Part shown: one piece after another, positions 16,394 through 24,956 of the stretch
Position numbering within the stretch: position 1 is the first letter of the stretch
Layout of the letters: each line of letters opens with the position of its first letter
The notes under the pieces: generated by a model
What the model saw: the letters and a program-made list of their open reading frames with translations, nothing else
Database searches by the model: none
What the model was told of the DNA's origin: nothing
Source: Fibrobacter sp.
GTDB taxonomy: Bacteria; Fibrobacterota; Fibrobacteria; Fibrobacterales; Fibrobacteraceae
Assembly: GCA_017412605.1 (NCBI GenBank)
Contig: JAFPWY010000003.1
Coordinates: 1-64,000 of the forward strand
Length of the DNA: 64,000 nucleotides
Direction of reading: 5' to 3'
Program-made: the position numbers and the translations under genes

Positions 16394-18271
16394 TTACTTG
16401 TTCATAGAGTTGAGGAACGTTTCGTTGTCCTCGTAGAGTTTCATCTTGCTGATCATGAAGTCCATGATTTCGGTGGAGGTCATGTCCTGCAGGTAGCGGC
16501 GGAGAATCCAGACGCGCTGAAGCTCGTCTTCGGTGAGCAGGAGCTCTTCCTTACGCGTACCCGACTTGAAAATGTCGATGGCGGGCCAGATGCGCTTTTC
16601 GGAAAGGCGGCGGTCCAGCACGAGTTCCATGTTGCCGGTACCCTTGAATTCTTCGAAAATCACTTCGTCCATGCGGCTACCGGTCTCGATAAGCGCCGTG
16701 CCCATGATGGTGAGCGAACCGCCGTTCTCGATTTTACGTGCCGCACCGAAGAAGCGCTTGGGACGCTGCATGGCGTTCGCGTCCACACCGCCGGAAAGAA
16801 TCTTGCCGGAGTGGGGGATGACAACGTTGTTCGCACGGGCGAAACGCGTGATGGAGTCGAGGAGGATGACCACGTCGTTGCCGTTTTCCACGAGACGCTT
16901 CGCCTTTTCGATGACGATGTCGGCGACGCGGGTGTGGTGCTCGGGCGGTTCGTCGAACGTGGAGGCGATGACTTCGCCCTTCACGTGGCGGCGCATGTCC
17001 GTCACTTCTTCGGGACGTTCGTCGATGAGGAGCACGATGAGCTTGACTTCGGGATGGTTCTGCGTGATGGCGTTTGCGATGTTCTGCAGGAGCACCGTCT
17101 TACCCGTACGCGGGGGAGCGAGGATGATGCCGCGCTGGCCCTTGCCAATGGGCGTGAACAAATTCATGACGCGCGTGCTGAACTCGTCCTTTTTCCATTC
17201 CAGGTTGAGCTTCTGGTTCGGGTGGATCGGGGTGAGGTATTCGAACGCGACGCGGCGCTTCGTCCTTTCGGGGACGTCGAAGTTCACGGTGTCGATGCGC
17301 ATCAGCGCGAAATACTTTTCCTGTTCTCTCGGCTGGCGGACCTGTCCAGTGATGGTGTCGCCCATCTTCAGGTCGAAGCGGCGGATCCAGTTCTGGCTTA
17401 TATAGATGTCGTCCGGACCGGCCTGGTAGTTGTGGTCGGGATTGCGGAGGAATCCGTAGCCTTCGGGCATGATTTCGAGGACGCCTTCGGCGTAGATCGG
17501 GGTGTCTTCGCCGTTTGTCGCGCTGAGGATGCGGTAGATCAGCGCCTGCTTGCGCATCTTCTTGAAGTCGGGGATGTTCAGTTCCATCGCCTGGCGCTGG
17601 AGTTCGAACATCGGGAGACCGCGCAGTTCCTTCCACTTGGCGCGGGAGGCGGCCACCTTCTCGGGGTCGGGGGGCGGCAGCTGCACGGAGTCGTCGAGGA
17701 TATCGTCTTGCGGCAAGAAGCGGTTGCGGCGGTTCTTGAACTTGTTGAACTTGTTGAATTTGTTGAACTTGTTGTTGCCGTTGTTCCCGTTATTGCCATT
17801 GTTGCCGTTGTTGAACTGCTGGCGTTGCTGGTTGCCGTCCTGGTTCTGCGGGTTGGCGTTCTGCTGGCCGTTCTCGCCGGCCTGTGCCTGTGCGCCTTCG
17901 GGAGCCGGGGCTGCACCTTCCTGGCCGGGGGCCTTCTGTTCGTTTGTCTCTATTCCGAGTTCGCGGGCCTGGCGGCGTTCTGCGGCCTCGATGCCGTCGA
18001 CGGGCTCGTTGCGCTGGATCTCGGGGCGCGGGGATTCAAAGGCGGGTTCGAAGGTGGGCTCTATCGCACGTTCTGCCTTCGGGCGAGGGGCGCGGGTCTC
18101 TTGTGCTGGTGCCGGTGCTTCGGGTTCGGCGGCTTTCTTATCTGCTTCTGCTGCCGCCTTGGGCTTGCGTCCGCGACGCTTGGGCTGCTGCGCTTCTTCG
18201 CCTTCGGGCTTAGGTGCAGTTTCTAGTTCCAATGCATTATCTTGATCTTGAATTTTCTTTGTTCTAGGCAC
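16394..18271 (-). CDS. rho: Transcription termination factor Rho with disordered N-terminal insertion
   Basis: RNA-dependent helicase that ends transcription, 625 aa against about 420 in E. coli. The C-terminal 420 residues are canonical: cold-shock-type RNA-binding domain ([30 protein letters not shown]), Walker [13 protein letters not shown], Walker [17 protein letters not shown], and the Q/R loop region. The first ~205 residues are low-complexity: Lys/Glu/Ala/Pro-rich, then Gln/Asn-rich, then NNG repeats and four NKF units. The start is GTG at 18271 with AAGGA upstream. Large disordered N-terminal regions are known in Rho of Bacteroidota and relatives. Confidence 0.97.
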   Translation of the reverse strand: MPRTKKIQDQDNALELETAPKPEGEEAQQPKRRGRKPKAAAEADKKAAEPEAPAPAQETRAPRPKAERAIEPTFEPAFESPRPEIQRNEPVDGIEAAERRQARELGIETNEQKAPGQEGAAPAPEGAQAQAGENGQQNANPQNQDGNQQRQQFNNGNNGNNGNNGNNKFNKFNKFNKFKNRRNRFLPQDDILDDSVQLPPPDPEKVAASRAKWKELRGLPMFELQRQAMELNIPDFKKMRKQALIYRILSATNGEDTPIYAEGVLEIMPEGYGFLRNPDHNYQAGPDDIYISQNWIRRFDLKMGDTITGQVRQPREQEKYFALMRIDTVNFDVPERTKRRVAFEYLTPIHPNQKLNLEWKKDEFSTRVMNLFTPIGKGQRGIILAPPRTGKTVLLQNIANAITQNHPEVKLIVLLIDERPEEVTDMRRHVKGEVIASTFDEPPEHHTRVADIVIEKAKRLVENGNDVVILLDSITRFARANNVVIPHSGKILSGGVDANAMQRPKRFFGAARKIENGGSLTIMGTALIETGSRMDEVIFEEFKGTGNMELVLDRRLSEKRIWPAIDIFKSGTRKEELLLTEDELQRVWILRRYLQDMTSTEIMDFMISKMKLYEDNETFLNSMNK

Positions 18272-18541
18272 TGTAGCGTCCTTCTGTAGATTGAATTAAA
18301 AAAACTTTTTTGTGAATTGAAGATTTGGAGAACAGCTTGGCTTGCAAGTCTGTATTTTCCGAAAATTTGATTGGAATAAATAAAACGTTCTACTCGAGAA
18401 CTGCCATAAGATACATAAAATTATCGGCTTTGTCATAGAAAAACTCAAAAAAAAGAAAAAAAATTTTTTTTGACGAATAAATACGAAGTATTTCCCATTT
18501 TTGGGCATTTCCCGCACTTTTGGAATAGTTATATTAGTGCC
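18272..18541. other. Divergent rho/folK intergenic region
   Basis: 270 bp, AT-rich, with long A and T runs on both sides. It holds the folK -10 box at its right end and must hold the rho promoter. I saw no clear regulatory RNA or repeat in it; a minus-strand frame of 73 codons has no protein-like features. Confidence 0.6.
18530..18535 (+). promoter_or_regulatory. -10 box (TATATT) 6 nt before the folK GTG
   Basis: TATATT then AGTGCC leads directly to GTG. The 12-nt string TTATATTAGTGC is identical to the one in front of radA. No Shine-Dalgarno is present, which predicts a leaderless start on GTG. Confidence 0.6.
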
Positions 18542-19051
18542 GTGGATTCATTAGAAAGAGTTTTTATCGCCCTGGGCAGCAATGTGCCTCCCCGATGGGT
18601 GAACCTTTTTTCCGGCAGGGACATGCTCCGTCGCATCTCTTCGGGCGGCTGGATGGAAAGTCCCGTGTACGAGACTCCGCCGGTGGGTCCGGCGGGTCAG
18701 GGTCCATATTTCAACCAGGTCGTGAGCTTCATGTATTCCGGGACGCCCAAGCGTCTGCTCAATTACTTGAAGGGCGCGGAGATTCTTCTTGGACGCAAGG
18801 ATCGCGGACATTGGAACTCGCGTGAAATCGACCTGGACTTGCTGTACTACGGAAAGATTGTCCAGGCGGGTCGCCCCTGCATCCCGCATCCGGAAATTGA
18901 AAGGAGGCAGTTTGTGCTCGTGCCTCTGAACGACATCGCCCCGGACTGGGTGGATTCGTTCAGCGGAGCAACCGTGAGCGCCATGCTGCAGTCTCTCCTG
19001 GCACGGGAAGAGAAAATCCCGTTCCGCACGATAACAGAGGTGGAACCCTAA
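18542..19051 (+). CDS. folK: 2-amino-4-hydroxy-6-hydroxymethyldihydropteridine pyrophosphokinase
   Basis: HPPK transfers pyrophosphate from ATP to the pterin in folate synthesis. 169 aa. Family motifs are FIALGSNV at the N-terminus, YFNQVVSF, and the signature RDRGHWNSREIDLDLLYYG-like stretch (DRGHWNSREIDLDLLYYG) followed by IPHPEIERRQFVLVPL. The frame is open 72 nt further upstream, but those residues do not fit the family. The GTG at 18542 places ALGSN at the usual distance from the start. It leads a run with the deoxynucleoside kinase and panC. Confidence 0.94.
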   Translation: MDSLERVFIALGSNVPPRWVNLFSGRDMLRRISSGGWMESPVYETPPVGPAGQGPYFNQVVSFMYSGTPKRLLNYLKGAEILLGRKDRGHWNSREIDLDLLYYGKIVQAGRPCIPHPEIERRQFVLVPLNDIAPDWVDSFSGATVSAMLQSLLAREEKIPFRTITEVEP

Positions 19052-19052
19052 T

Positions 19053-19706
19053 ATGCTAAGAGACAGCGGAATCCATTTTATCGCCATCGAGGGCGTCATC
19101 GGGGTGGGGAAGACGACTCTAGCCCAGATTATCGCCCAGCGCTGGAACGCCATGAGCATCGAGGAGAACTACGACAAGAATCCCTTCCTCGAAAAGTTCT
19201 ACGAGAATCCCGAGGCGTATGCCTTCCAGACGCAGTTGTTCTTTTTGTTGGACCGTCACAAGCAGCTGCAGAACTGCGGCTTGCAGAGCGACCTGTTCCA
19301 CGATTTGCTGGTCAGCGACTACACCTACGACAAGGACCAGATCTTTGCCTCGCAGAACCTGTCCGACAGCGAGTACGCCATGTACGAAACTATCGCGCGC
19401 TCCTTGGACAAGGACATTCCCAAGCCGGACCTCGTGGTCTACCTGCAGGCGAGCGTGCCTGTTTTGTTGGAACGCATCCGCAGCCGCGGTCGTGCGATGG
19501 AAAAGGCCATCGAAGGGAATTACCTCAAGGATTTGCAGGAACGCTACGACCATCATTTTTGGCACTACACCAGTGCACCCGTCTTAATCATCAACACGGA
19601 CAACATTGATTTCGTCCACAACGAGAACCATTTGAATTTGATCCTTGACGCAATCAGTGCGTGCCCGACCCAAACGACATATTTTGTACCACAAGGAAGT
19701 CTATAA
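19053..19706 (+). CDS. Deoxynucleoside kinase (deoxyadenosine/deoxyguanosine type), 217 aa
   Basis: Salvage kinase phosphorylating purine deoxynucleosides. It has the P-loop IEGVIGVGKTTLAQ, the substrate region ENYDKNPFLEKFYENPEAYAFQTQLFFLLDRHKQ typical of the dGK/dAK group, the DRS-like segment DYTYDKDQIFA, and the lid RIRSRGRAMEK. Specificity between dA and dG cannot be settled by eye. It starts 1 nt after folK and overlaps panC by TAATG. Confidence 0.88.
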   Translation: MLRDSGIHFIAIEGVIGVGKTTLAQIIAQRWNAMSIEENYDKNPFLEKFYENPEAYAFQTQLFFLLDRHKQLQNCGLQSDLFHDLLVSDYTYDKDQIFASQNLSDSEYAMYETIARSLDKDIPKPDLVVYLQASVPVLLERIRSRGRAMEKAIEGNYLKDLQERYDHHFWHYTSAPVLIINTDNIDFVHNENHLNLILDAISACPTQTTYFVPQGSL

Positions 19707-20554
19707 TGCTTTTAGTCAAGACGATTGACGAACTTCGCGAACAGTTGAAACCTCTCGCTAGACAAGGAAAAAAGATCGGGCTCGTGCCCACGATGGGTGC
19801 GCTCCACAACGGGCATGGTGCGCTCATCAAGGCATCTGCCGCGGAATGCGACGTGACCGTGGTGAGCGTTTTCTTGAACCCGATTCAGTTTGGCAAGAAC
19901 GAGGACCTTGGAAAGTATCCCGTGCGCCTCGAAGCCGACGTGAAACTTGCCGAGTCCATGGGGGCCGATTACGTGTTCGCTCCGTCTGTTGCCGAGATGT
20001 ATCCCGATGGCTCGCCGATGACGACCGTCCGCGACGAAAAACTCGAGGAAATGTACTGTGGTGCCTACCGCCCCGGACACTTCCGCGGTGTGCTTACCGT
20101 AGTTTCTAAGTTGTTCAACATTGTCGGTGCGGATGTCGCCTACTTTGGCGAGAAGGACTACCAGCAGGTGTTCATGATCGAGAAGATGGTGCGCGACCTG
20201 AATTTCGACATCAAGATTGTCCGCGTCCCCATCGTGCGCGAGGAATCGGGCCTTGCCCTTTCCAGCCGCAACGAATACCTCTCTTCCGACGAGAAGTACA
20301 AGGCGCTCGGCATCCACGAAGGACTCAAGAAGGCAAAGATTGCCTACAGTTCGGGCGAACGCGGCGTTGCCAAGCTCCGTGACCTCGTGCTGAAATCCAT
20401 CCTCGGCAACCGCGGCATCGTGCAGTATGTGGAAATTGTCGACCGCAGGACGCTCCAGCGCTGCAACGGGCTCCTTCCAGATGATATCCCGGTGACAATC
20501 CTTGTCGCTGCATTCTTCGGGAAGACTCGCCTGATCGACAATATCGAACTCTAG
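19706..20554 (+). CDS. panC: Pantothenate synthetase
   Basis: Joins pantoate and beta-alanine with ATP to make pantothenate. 282 aa. The N-terminal VPTMGALHNGHGALI holds the HxGH nucleotidyl-transferase motif, FLNPIQFGKNEDLGKYPR-like region follows, then RPGHFRGVLTVVSKLFNIV, and the KMSKS-like region is in LALSSRNEYLS. The ATG overlaps the stop of the kinase gene, with AAGGAAG before it. The combination of folK, a kinase and panC makes a small cofactor/nucleotide operon; panB and panD are not here. Confidence 0.96.
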   Translation: MLLVKTIDELREQLKPLARQGKKIGLVPTMGALHNGHGALIKASAAECDVTVVSVFLNPIQFGKNEDLGKYPVRLEADVKLAESMGADYVFAPSVAEMYPDGSPMTTVRDEKLEEMYCGAYRPGHFRGVLTVVSKLFNIVGADVAYFGEKDYQQVFMIEKMVRDLNFDIKIVRVPIVREESGLALSSRNEYLSSDEKYKALGIHEGLKKAKIAYSSGERGVAKLRDLVLKSILGNRGIVQYVEIVDRRTLQRCNGLLPDDIPVTILVAAFFGKTRLIDNIEL

Positions 20555-20577
20555 TTTTTAGATAAACGATTTAACTG

Positions 20578-20607
20578 AAAAAGCCCCGTTGCAAAACGGG
20601 ACTTTTT
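20578..20607. terminator. Bidirectional terminator between panC and argH
   Basis: Arms AAAAAGCCCCGTT and AACGGGACTTTTT (one mismatch) with a GCAA loop have A- and T-runs on both sides. It sits between two convergent genes. Confidence 0.85.
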
Positions 20608-20653
20608 CTTGAAATATGTTCAAGATGCGCTATCTTGGTTCTTGATCCGTTCG

Positions 20654-22078
20654 TTACTTTTTGAACTTCTTCAAGATTGCATCAGCCTTTACGAACTGCT
20701 GCTTCACGGACTTGGGACCCGTTCCGCCTTCGATGTTCCTGCGGCTCACGCTGTATTCGAACGTGAGCGTCTTCTTCATCTGCTTCACGTTCGGGACGCC
20801 GGCGCTTGCCCAGGCCTCGTCGCTGAGGTCAGTGAATTCGAGGCCTTGGCGGGCGGCTTCGCCGACCAGGCTACCGACCACGTGGTGGGCATCGCGGAAC
20901 GGCACGCCGGATTCGACCAGCAAGTCAGCGAGGTCGGTAGCCAGCAGCGCCGGCAGCATCTTCGCATGCATCTTGTCGAAATTGAAACGTGCGCTTTCCA
21001 GGGCTTCCTTCATCACGCGGAGAATCACCTTCACGTTATGGACGGAGTCGAAAATCGGTTCCTTGTCTTCTTGCAGGTCGCGGCTGTAGCTGAGCGGAGC
21101 ACCCTTCACCAGAGTGTAGAGGGCGCTGAAGTTACCGAGCATGCGGCCGGACTTTCCGCGGATGAGTTCCATGGAGTCGGGGTTCTTCTTCTGCGGCATC
21201 ATGGAGGAACCGCTGGAGAAGGCGTCGTGCAGGGTGAGGTAGCCGAATTCGCTGGTGCTCCAGTTCACAAAGTCTTCTGCATAGCGGCTCATCGTGTTTG
21301 CGATAATCGCGAGGTCGGCTTCGAATTCGAGCATCATGTCGCGGTGGCTCACGGCGTCGATGCTGTTCGGGCTAACGCCGTTAAATCCGAGTTCCTTCGC
21401 CACGAGGGCGCGGTGGTACGGGAATGCGGAACCGGCCATGGCGCCGCTACCGAGCGGAAGTTCGCTGTGCAGTTCCAGGAAATTATCGAGGCGCTTCACG
21501 TCGCGGCTCACGGCAAAGAACATGCTCATCAGGTAATGGCTGAAGTAGATGGGCTGTGCCTGCTGCAGGTGCGTGTAGCCCGGCATCATCTTGCCGAAGT
21601 ATTTTTTCGCGAGGTCGAGCACCGTTTCCATGAGAGAAATTTCGAGGGCGCGGATTTCGGCGGCGCGGTGGCGCATGTAGAGCTTGAAGTCCGTGCAGAC
21701 CTGGTCGTTACGGCTGCGGCCTGTGTGGATCTTCTTGCCAAGCGCACCGATGCGTTCGGTAAGCACGCGTTCCACGGCCATGTGGATGTCTTCGTCGGAT
21801 TCCTGCCACAGGTTCTTGCCGGCCTTGTAGTCCTTGAGGATGCTGGCCAAACCATCGCAAATCTTCTTGTAGTCGGCCTTGCTGAGCACGCCGGATTCCA
21901 CCAGGCCCTTGCCGTGGCCGATGCTGCCTTCGATGTCTTCTTCGATGAGTTCTGCGTCGAATTGCAGGCTGAAACTCAGGTCCACCATGCTCTGCGCCAT
22001 GCCGCTAGCAAAACGGCCGGTCCACATGTTGGTCTGGGTGCCTTTCTTTTCAGTTTTCTTTGCGCTAGTCTTTGCCAT
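20654..22078 (-). CDS. argH: Argininosuccinate lyase
   Basis: Final enzyme of arginine synthesis, splitting argininosuccinate into arginine and fumarate. 474 aa. Family features are the N-terminal MWTGRFASGMAQSM, HTGRSRNDQVCTDFKLYMR, the catalytic His region GYTHLQQAQPIYFSHYL and the fumarase/lyase signature GSSMMPQKKNPD. AAAGGA precedes the ATG, and a TATATT box lies about 30 nt upstream, giving a normal leader. A transcript from apt could also read into it. Confidence 0.97.
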   Translation of the reverse strand: MAKTSAKKTEKKGTQTNMWTGRFASGMAQSMVDLSFSLQFDAELIEEDIEGSIGHGKGLVESGVLSKADYKKICDGLASILKDYKAGKNLWQESDEDIHMAVERVLTERIGALGKKIHTGRSRNDQVCTDFKLYMRHRAAEIRALEISLMETVLDLAKKYFGKMMPGYTHLQQAQPIYFSHYLMSMFFAVSRDVKRLDNFLELHSELPLGSGAMAGSAFPYHRALVAKELGFNGVSPNSIDAVSHRDMMLEFEADLAIIANTMSRYAEDFVNWSTSEFGYLTLHDAFSSGSSMMPQKKNPDSMELIRGKSGRMLGNFSALYTLVKGAPLSYSRDLQEDKEPIFDSVHNVKVILRVMKEALESARFNFDKMHAKMLPALLATDLADLLVESGVPFRDAHHVVGSLVGEAARQGLEFTDLSDEAWASAGVPNVKQMKKTLTFEYSVSRRNIEGGTGPKSVKQQFVKADAILKKFKK

Positions 22079-22130
22079 TTTCAGATCCTTTTGTTTTATG
22101 CGAGCAAATATAGAAAGTTAAAGCGCTTTC

Positions 22131-22655
22131 TTAGTGTCCGGGGAATCTTGTTAGCGTCTCGATGTTGTAGCCTTTCAAGGCTTCGCGGCCGTGCAGGTCG
22201 AATAGCTCGATGACGAACAGCAGCAGTTCCACCTTGCCGCCCAGTTTTTCGATGAGGTGTGCCGCGGCTTTGGCCGTACCGCCTGTCGCGAGCAGGTCGT
22301 CGATGATGACCACCTTCTGGCCGGGCTTCACGGCGTCCTTGTGGACCTCTATGCTTGCCTGCCCGTATTCCAAATCGTAGGTAATGCCGACGGTTTCGCG
22401 GGGGAGTTTTCCCTTTTTGCGCACGGGCACGAATGGCTTGTGGAAATGTTCGGCGAGCGAGACCCCGAACAGGAACCCGCGCGCTTCCAGCCCGGCGACC
22501 AAATCAAATTCGATGTTTTCCAGCGCCTTGTAGAGGGCGTCGAGCGTGAGCTTGAGGCCATCGGCATCGTTCAGGATTCCCGTGATGTCGCGGAACAGGA
22601 TTCCCGGCTGCGGAAAATCCGGAACAGAAATGATGTAGTCTTCGATACGTTTCAT
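22131..22655 (-). CDS. apt: Adenine phosphoribosyltransferase
   Basis: Salvages adenine with PRPP to AMP. 174 aa. It has the N-terminal PDFPQPGILFRDIT, GLEARGFLFGVSLA, RKKGKLPRETV and the PRPP loop VVIIDDLLATGGTAKAA. GGGAG precedes the ATG. A 7-bp repeat array fills the gap to the upstream radical SAM gene on the same strand. Confidence 0.96.
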   Translation of the reverse strand: MKRIEDYIISVPDFPQPGILFRDITGILNDADGLKLTLDALYKALENIEFDLVAGLEARGFLFGVSLAEHFHKPFVPVRKKGKLPRETVGITYDLEYGQASIEVHKDAVKPGQKVVIIDDLLATGGTAKAAAHLIEKLGGKVELLLFVIELFDLHGREALKGYNIETLTRFPGH

Positions 22656-22659
22656 TTGC

Positions 22660-22708
22660 TCCCCTAATCTTTAGATTCTTCTCCCTAGCCCCTAGATCCT
22701 AATCCCTA
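22660..22708 (-). repeat. G-rich heptamer array (TAGGGNN family), 7 units
   Basis: Minus-strand units in exact 7-nt phase: TAGGGAT, TAGGATC, TAGGGGC, TAGGGAG, AAGAATC, TAAAGAT, TAGGGGA; then GCAA and the apt ATG. The radical SAM stop codon is the TAG of the second unit. TAGGGGC and (T/A)AGAATC are shared with the array at 9004-9052. Confidence 0.8.
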
Positions 22709-23583
22709 CTCAAAATTTCTTCCACCTTCGCGATAATCCTGTCCCTTTCCCCACACCAATTGGGGGCGAGGAGCATCTCGCTTGGGCTTTCGCCGCTGAA
22801 CCGCTCGATGGCGGTATTCGGCCCGATTATCTTGATCATCTCGGCGACGGCGGCGCAGTATTCTTCAAAATCCAGAAGCTTGATTTCGCCGGCGGCGAAG
22901 TCCTGTGCCATCACGGTGCCCGCGACAATGTGCAGTGGGTGGATTTTCACGGCGGCGAGGTGCAGGTCGTGCACCACCTGGGCGGTTTTCTTGAAATCGG
23001 CCAGCGTCTCGCCGGGGAGCCCCACGATGACGTGGGTGGTGACGGTGAGACCCGCCGCTTGGCAGCGCTTGACCGCATCTTCGAATTCGGCGAGGGTATG
23101 CCTGCGGTTGATGGCGGCAAGCGTCAGGTCGTTGGCGGTCTGCAAGCCGATTTCCACGATAATCGGCTTTATGCGGTTCATTTCCGCGAGGTATGCGATT
23201 TTCTCGTCTTCGAGGCAGTCCGGGCGCGTACCGATGGCAAGCCCGGCGATTTCTTCGTGCTTTATAATTGGGTCGATAATCCCTTTCAGGTGTTCGAGCG
23301 GCGCGTGCGTGTTCGTGTACGGCTGCAGGTAGGCGAGGATGCCCGCATTCGGGTATTTTTCGCGAAGTTTCGGCACGAATGTGTCCAGTTGTTCCTGGAT
23401 GGAAACCTTCGCCTGGTCGAACACCGGGCTGAAACTGCGGTTGTTGCAGTAGCTGCAGCCCGAGAATCCCTTGGTACCGTCGAGGTTGGGGCAGCTCATG
23501 CCGCCGTTCAGCGGGAGCTTGCGCACCTTGAGGTAGTTGGGGAAGAGCTTGAGGAGCAGGTCGCGGTAGGGAGTGTAGTGCAT
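22699..23583 (-). CDS. YhcC-like radical SAM protein, 294 aa
   Basis: Radical SAM enzyme of the YhcC family (TIGR01212 type). The N-terminal LPLNGGMSCPNLDGTKGFSGCSYCNNRSFSP holds the unusually spaced cluster cysteines of this family, followed by YLQPYTNTHAPLEHLKGI and LAIGTRPDCL. The reaction is not established for this family as far as I know. The last codons (Ser-Arg-Asp-stop) lie inside the heptamer array. A TATCTT box lies 7 nt before the ATG. Confidence 0.88.
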   Translation of the reverse strand: MHYTPYRDLLLKLFPNYLKVRKLPLNGGMSCPNLDGTKGFSGCSYCNNRSFSPVFDQAKVSIQEQLDTFVPKLREKYPNAGILAYLQPYTNTHAPLEHLKGIIDPIIKHEEIAGLAIGTRPDCLEDEKIAYLAEMNRIKPIIVEIGLQTANDLTLAAINRRHTLAEFEDAVKRCQAAGLTVTTHVIVGLPGETLADFKKTAQVVHDLHLAAVKIHPLHIVAGTVMAQDFAAGEIKLLDFEEYCAAVAEMIKIIGPNTAIERFSGESPSEMLLAPNWCGERDRIIAKVEEILSRD

Positions 23584-23590
23584 ATTGCGA

Positions 23591-23596
23591 AAGATA
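23591..23596 (-). promoter_or_regulatory. Possible -10 box (TATCTT) 7 nt before the YhcC-like start
   Basis: TATCTT is one change from TATATT and sits 7 nt before the ATG; no Shine-Dalgarno intervenes. It fits the leaderless pattern seen at other genes here. Confidence 0.4.
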
Positions 23597-23710
23597 GTTA
23601 TAGACGATAGGCGATAAACGCCTGCCAGTCACCGAAATTAGGCTTTTTTTGGGGGTGGAACGTGTATTTTTTCATGTTTCTTGTTATTTTAATAAGGACT
23701 AGGAGAAATT

Positions 23711-24811
23711 ATGAAGGGATTTGCTTGTACAAAGGCATTTTTGGGCATGCCATTTCTTTGCCTCGCCTTTGCGTTTTCCGCTTGCGGGGATGACGACAGC
23801 AGCGTTGCCCCGCGCGATGAGGATTCATCTTCATCCATTTGCGAAGACTGCGATGATTCCAGCAGCAGTAAGAAGATTGCCACGAGCTCTTCGAGCTCTC
23901 GCAATGACAATCTGGAAGAATCCAGCAGCAGTTCTGCGAAATCATCTTCGAGCGCCAAAAAGAAGTCATCCTCTTCCCAAAAAGTTTCGTCTTCCAGTAA
24001 GGGAAAAACTTCGTCTTCATCTTCGAGTTCTGACAACGATAAGTCCTGCAGCAGCAAAGGTACGGAGCCTGCCGAAGAATCCAGCAGCAGCGAATATGTG
24101 CCGTTCGACCATTCGCAAACGTTGGCCGGTGCCTACAAGGTAGGCGAAGATGCCTATAAGACGTTTACGGATCCGCGAAATGGCCGTAGCTACTATTACA
24201 TTACAATCACGTCGGATTACAGCGGGAAATCTGTCACTGTCATGGCCGAAAACCTGAACATTGGCAAAATGGTTCCAGGAGCCGATGATCAGAACAATGA
24301 CAACGAAATAGAACGTTACTGTTACAAAAACGATACCACTAAGTGTGACGAGTTTGGAGGCCTTTACCAGTGGGCAGAGATGATGCAGCTGCCGAGCCGC
24401 TGCAACACGGAAAGCTGTGTCGACTTGATTCAGGAAGATCATCGGGGAATTTGCCCGGTAGGCTGGCGATTGTTCACGTACGATGATTATGAAATTGTCC
24501 GAGGTTATAAGGACGAAAACGGTGACGGAATCAAAGGCCTGCGCTCGACATACGGTTTTAGCGGGACGAATGCGAGTGGATTCTCCCTTACGGGGGGTGG
24601 TTTGAGAAGGGCGGCGGGCGTGTTTGATGATGTAAAAACTGCAATCCATTGGGCGTATCCACAGGAGCATGATTATGATATGGCTACGGTGGTGCATTCT
24701 GCGTATGTGACAGCTTCTGCCGGAGGTGAAACTGATAAAGATAAGGGAAGTCGGAAAGCCTTTGGCTATTCCGTCCGCTGTGTAATGCTGGAGAAAAAGC
24801 CGGAGGAATAG
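23711..24811 (+). CDS. Lipoprotein with Ser-rich linker and Fibrobacter major paralogous (FISUMP) domain, 366 aa
   Basis: A surface or periplasmic lipoprotein with signal peptide ending in FAFSAC (lipobox Cys25). Residues about 28-130 are a linker of serine runs broken by Lys, Asp and Glu. The C-terminal domain (about 145-365) has the features of the F. succinogenes major paralogous domain: SVTVMAENLNIG, RYCYKNDTTKCDEFGGLYQWAEMMQLP, RGICPVGWRLFTYDDYEIV and a final FGYSVRCVM. The domain is multiplied in this lineage; its ligand is unknown. AGGAG precedes the ATG. Confidence 0.88.
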   Translation: MKGFACTKAFLGMPFLCLAFAFSACGDDDSSVAPRDEDSSSSICEDCDDSSSSKKIATSSSSSRNDNLEESSSSSAKSSSSAKKKSSSSQKVSSSSKGKTSSSSSSSDNDKSCSSKGTEPAEESSSSEYVPFDHSQTLAGAYKVGEDAYKTFTDPRNGRSYYYITITSDYSGKSVTVMAENLNIGKMVPGADDQNNDNEIERYCYKNDTTKCDEFGGLYQWAEMMQLPSRCNTESCVDLIQEDHRGICPVGWRLFTYDDYEIVRGYKDENGDGIKGLRSTYGFSGTNASGFSLTGGGLRRAAGVFDDVKTAIHWAYPQEHDYDMATVVHSAYVTASAGGETDKDKGSRKAFGYSVRCVMLEKKPEE

Positions 24812-24956
24812 AATCCCCTTTTGCCATAGATACACTTAATACACTTTCGACGTTTTTGTAGAATCCAATTTGCCCCTATTCCCGAAAAAAAGGCATTTTA
24901 TAGGCAGATAGGTGCCTAGCCGTAATTATATTCTAGGCGAAACAGACGAGGTCTTT

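Noticed and set aside
15734-18226. 830-codon open frame on the + strand
   Set aside because: Antisense to proC and rho; low-complexity Val/Glu/Asp/His-rich translation without family signature.
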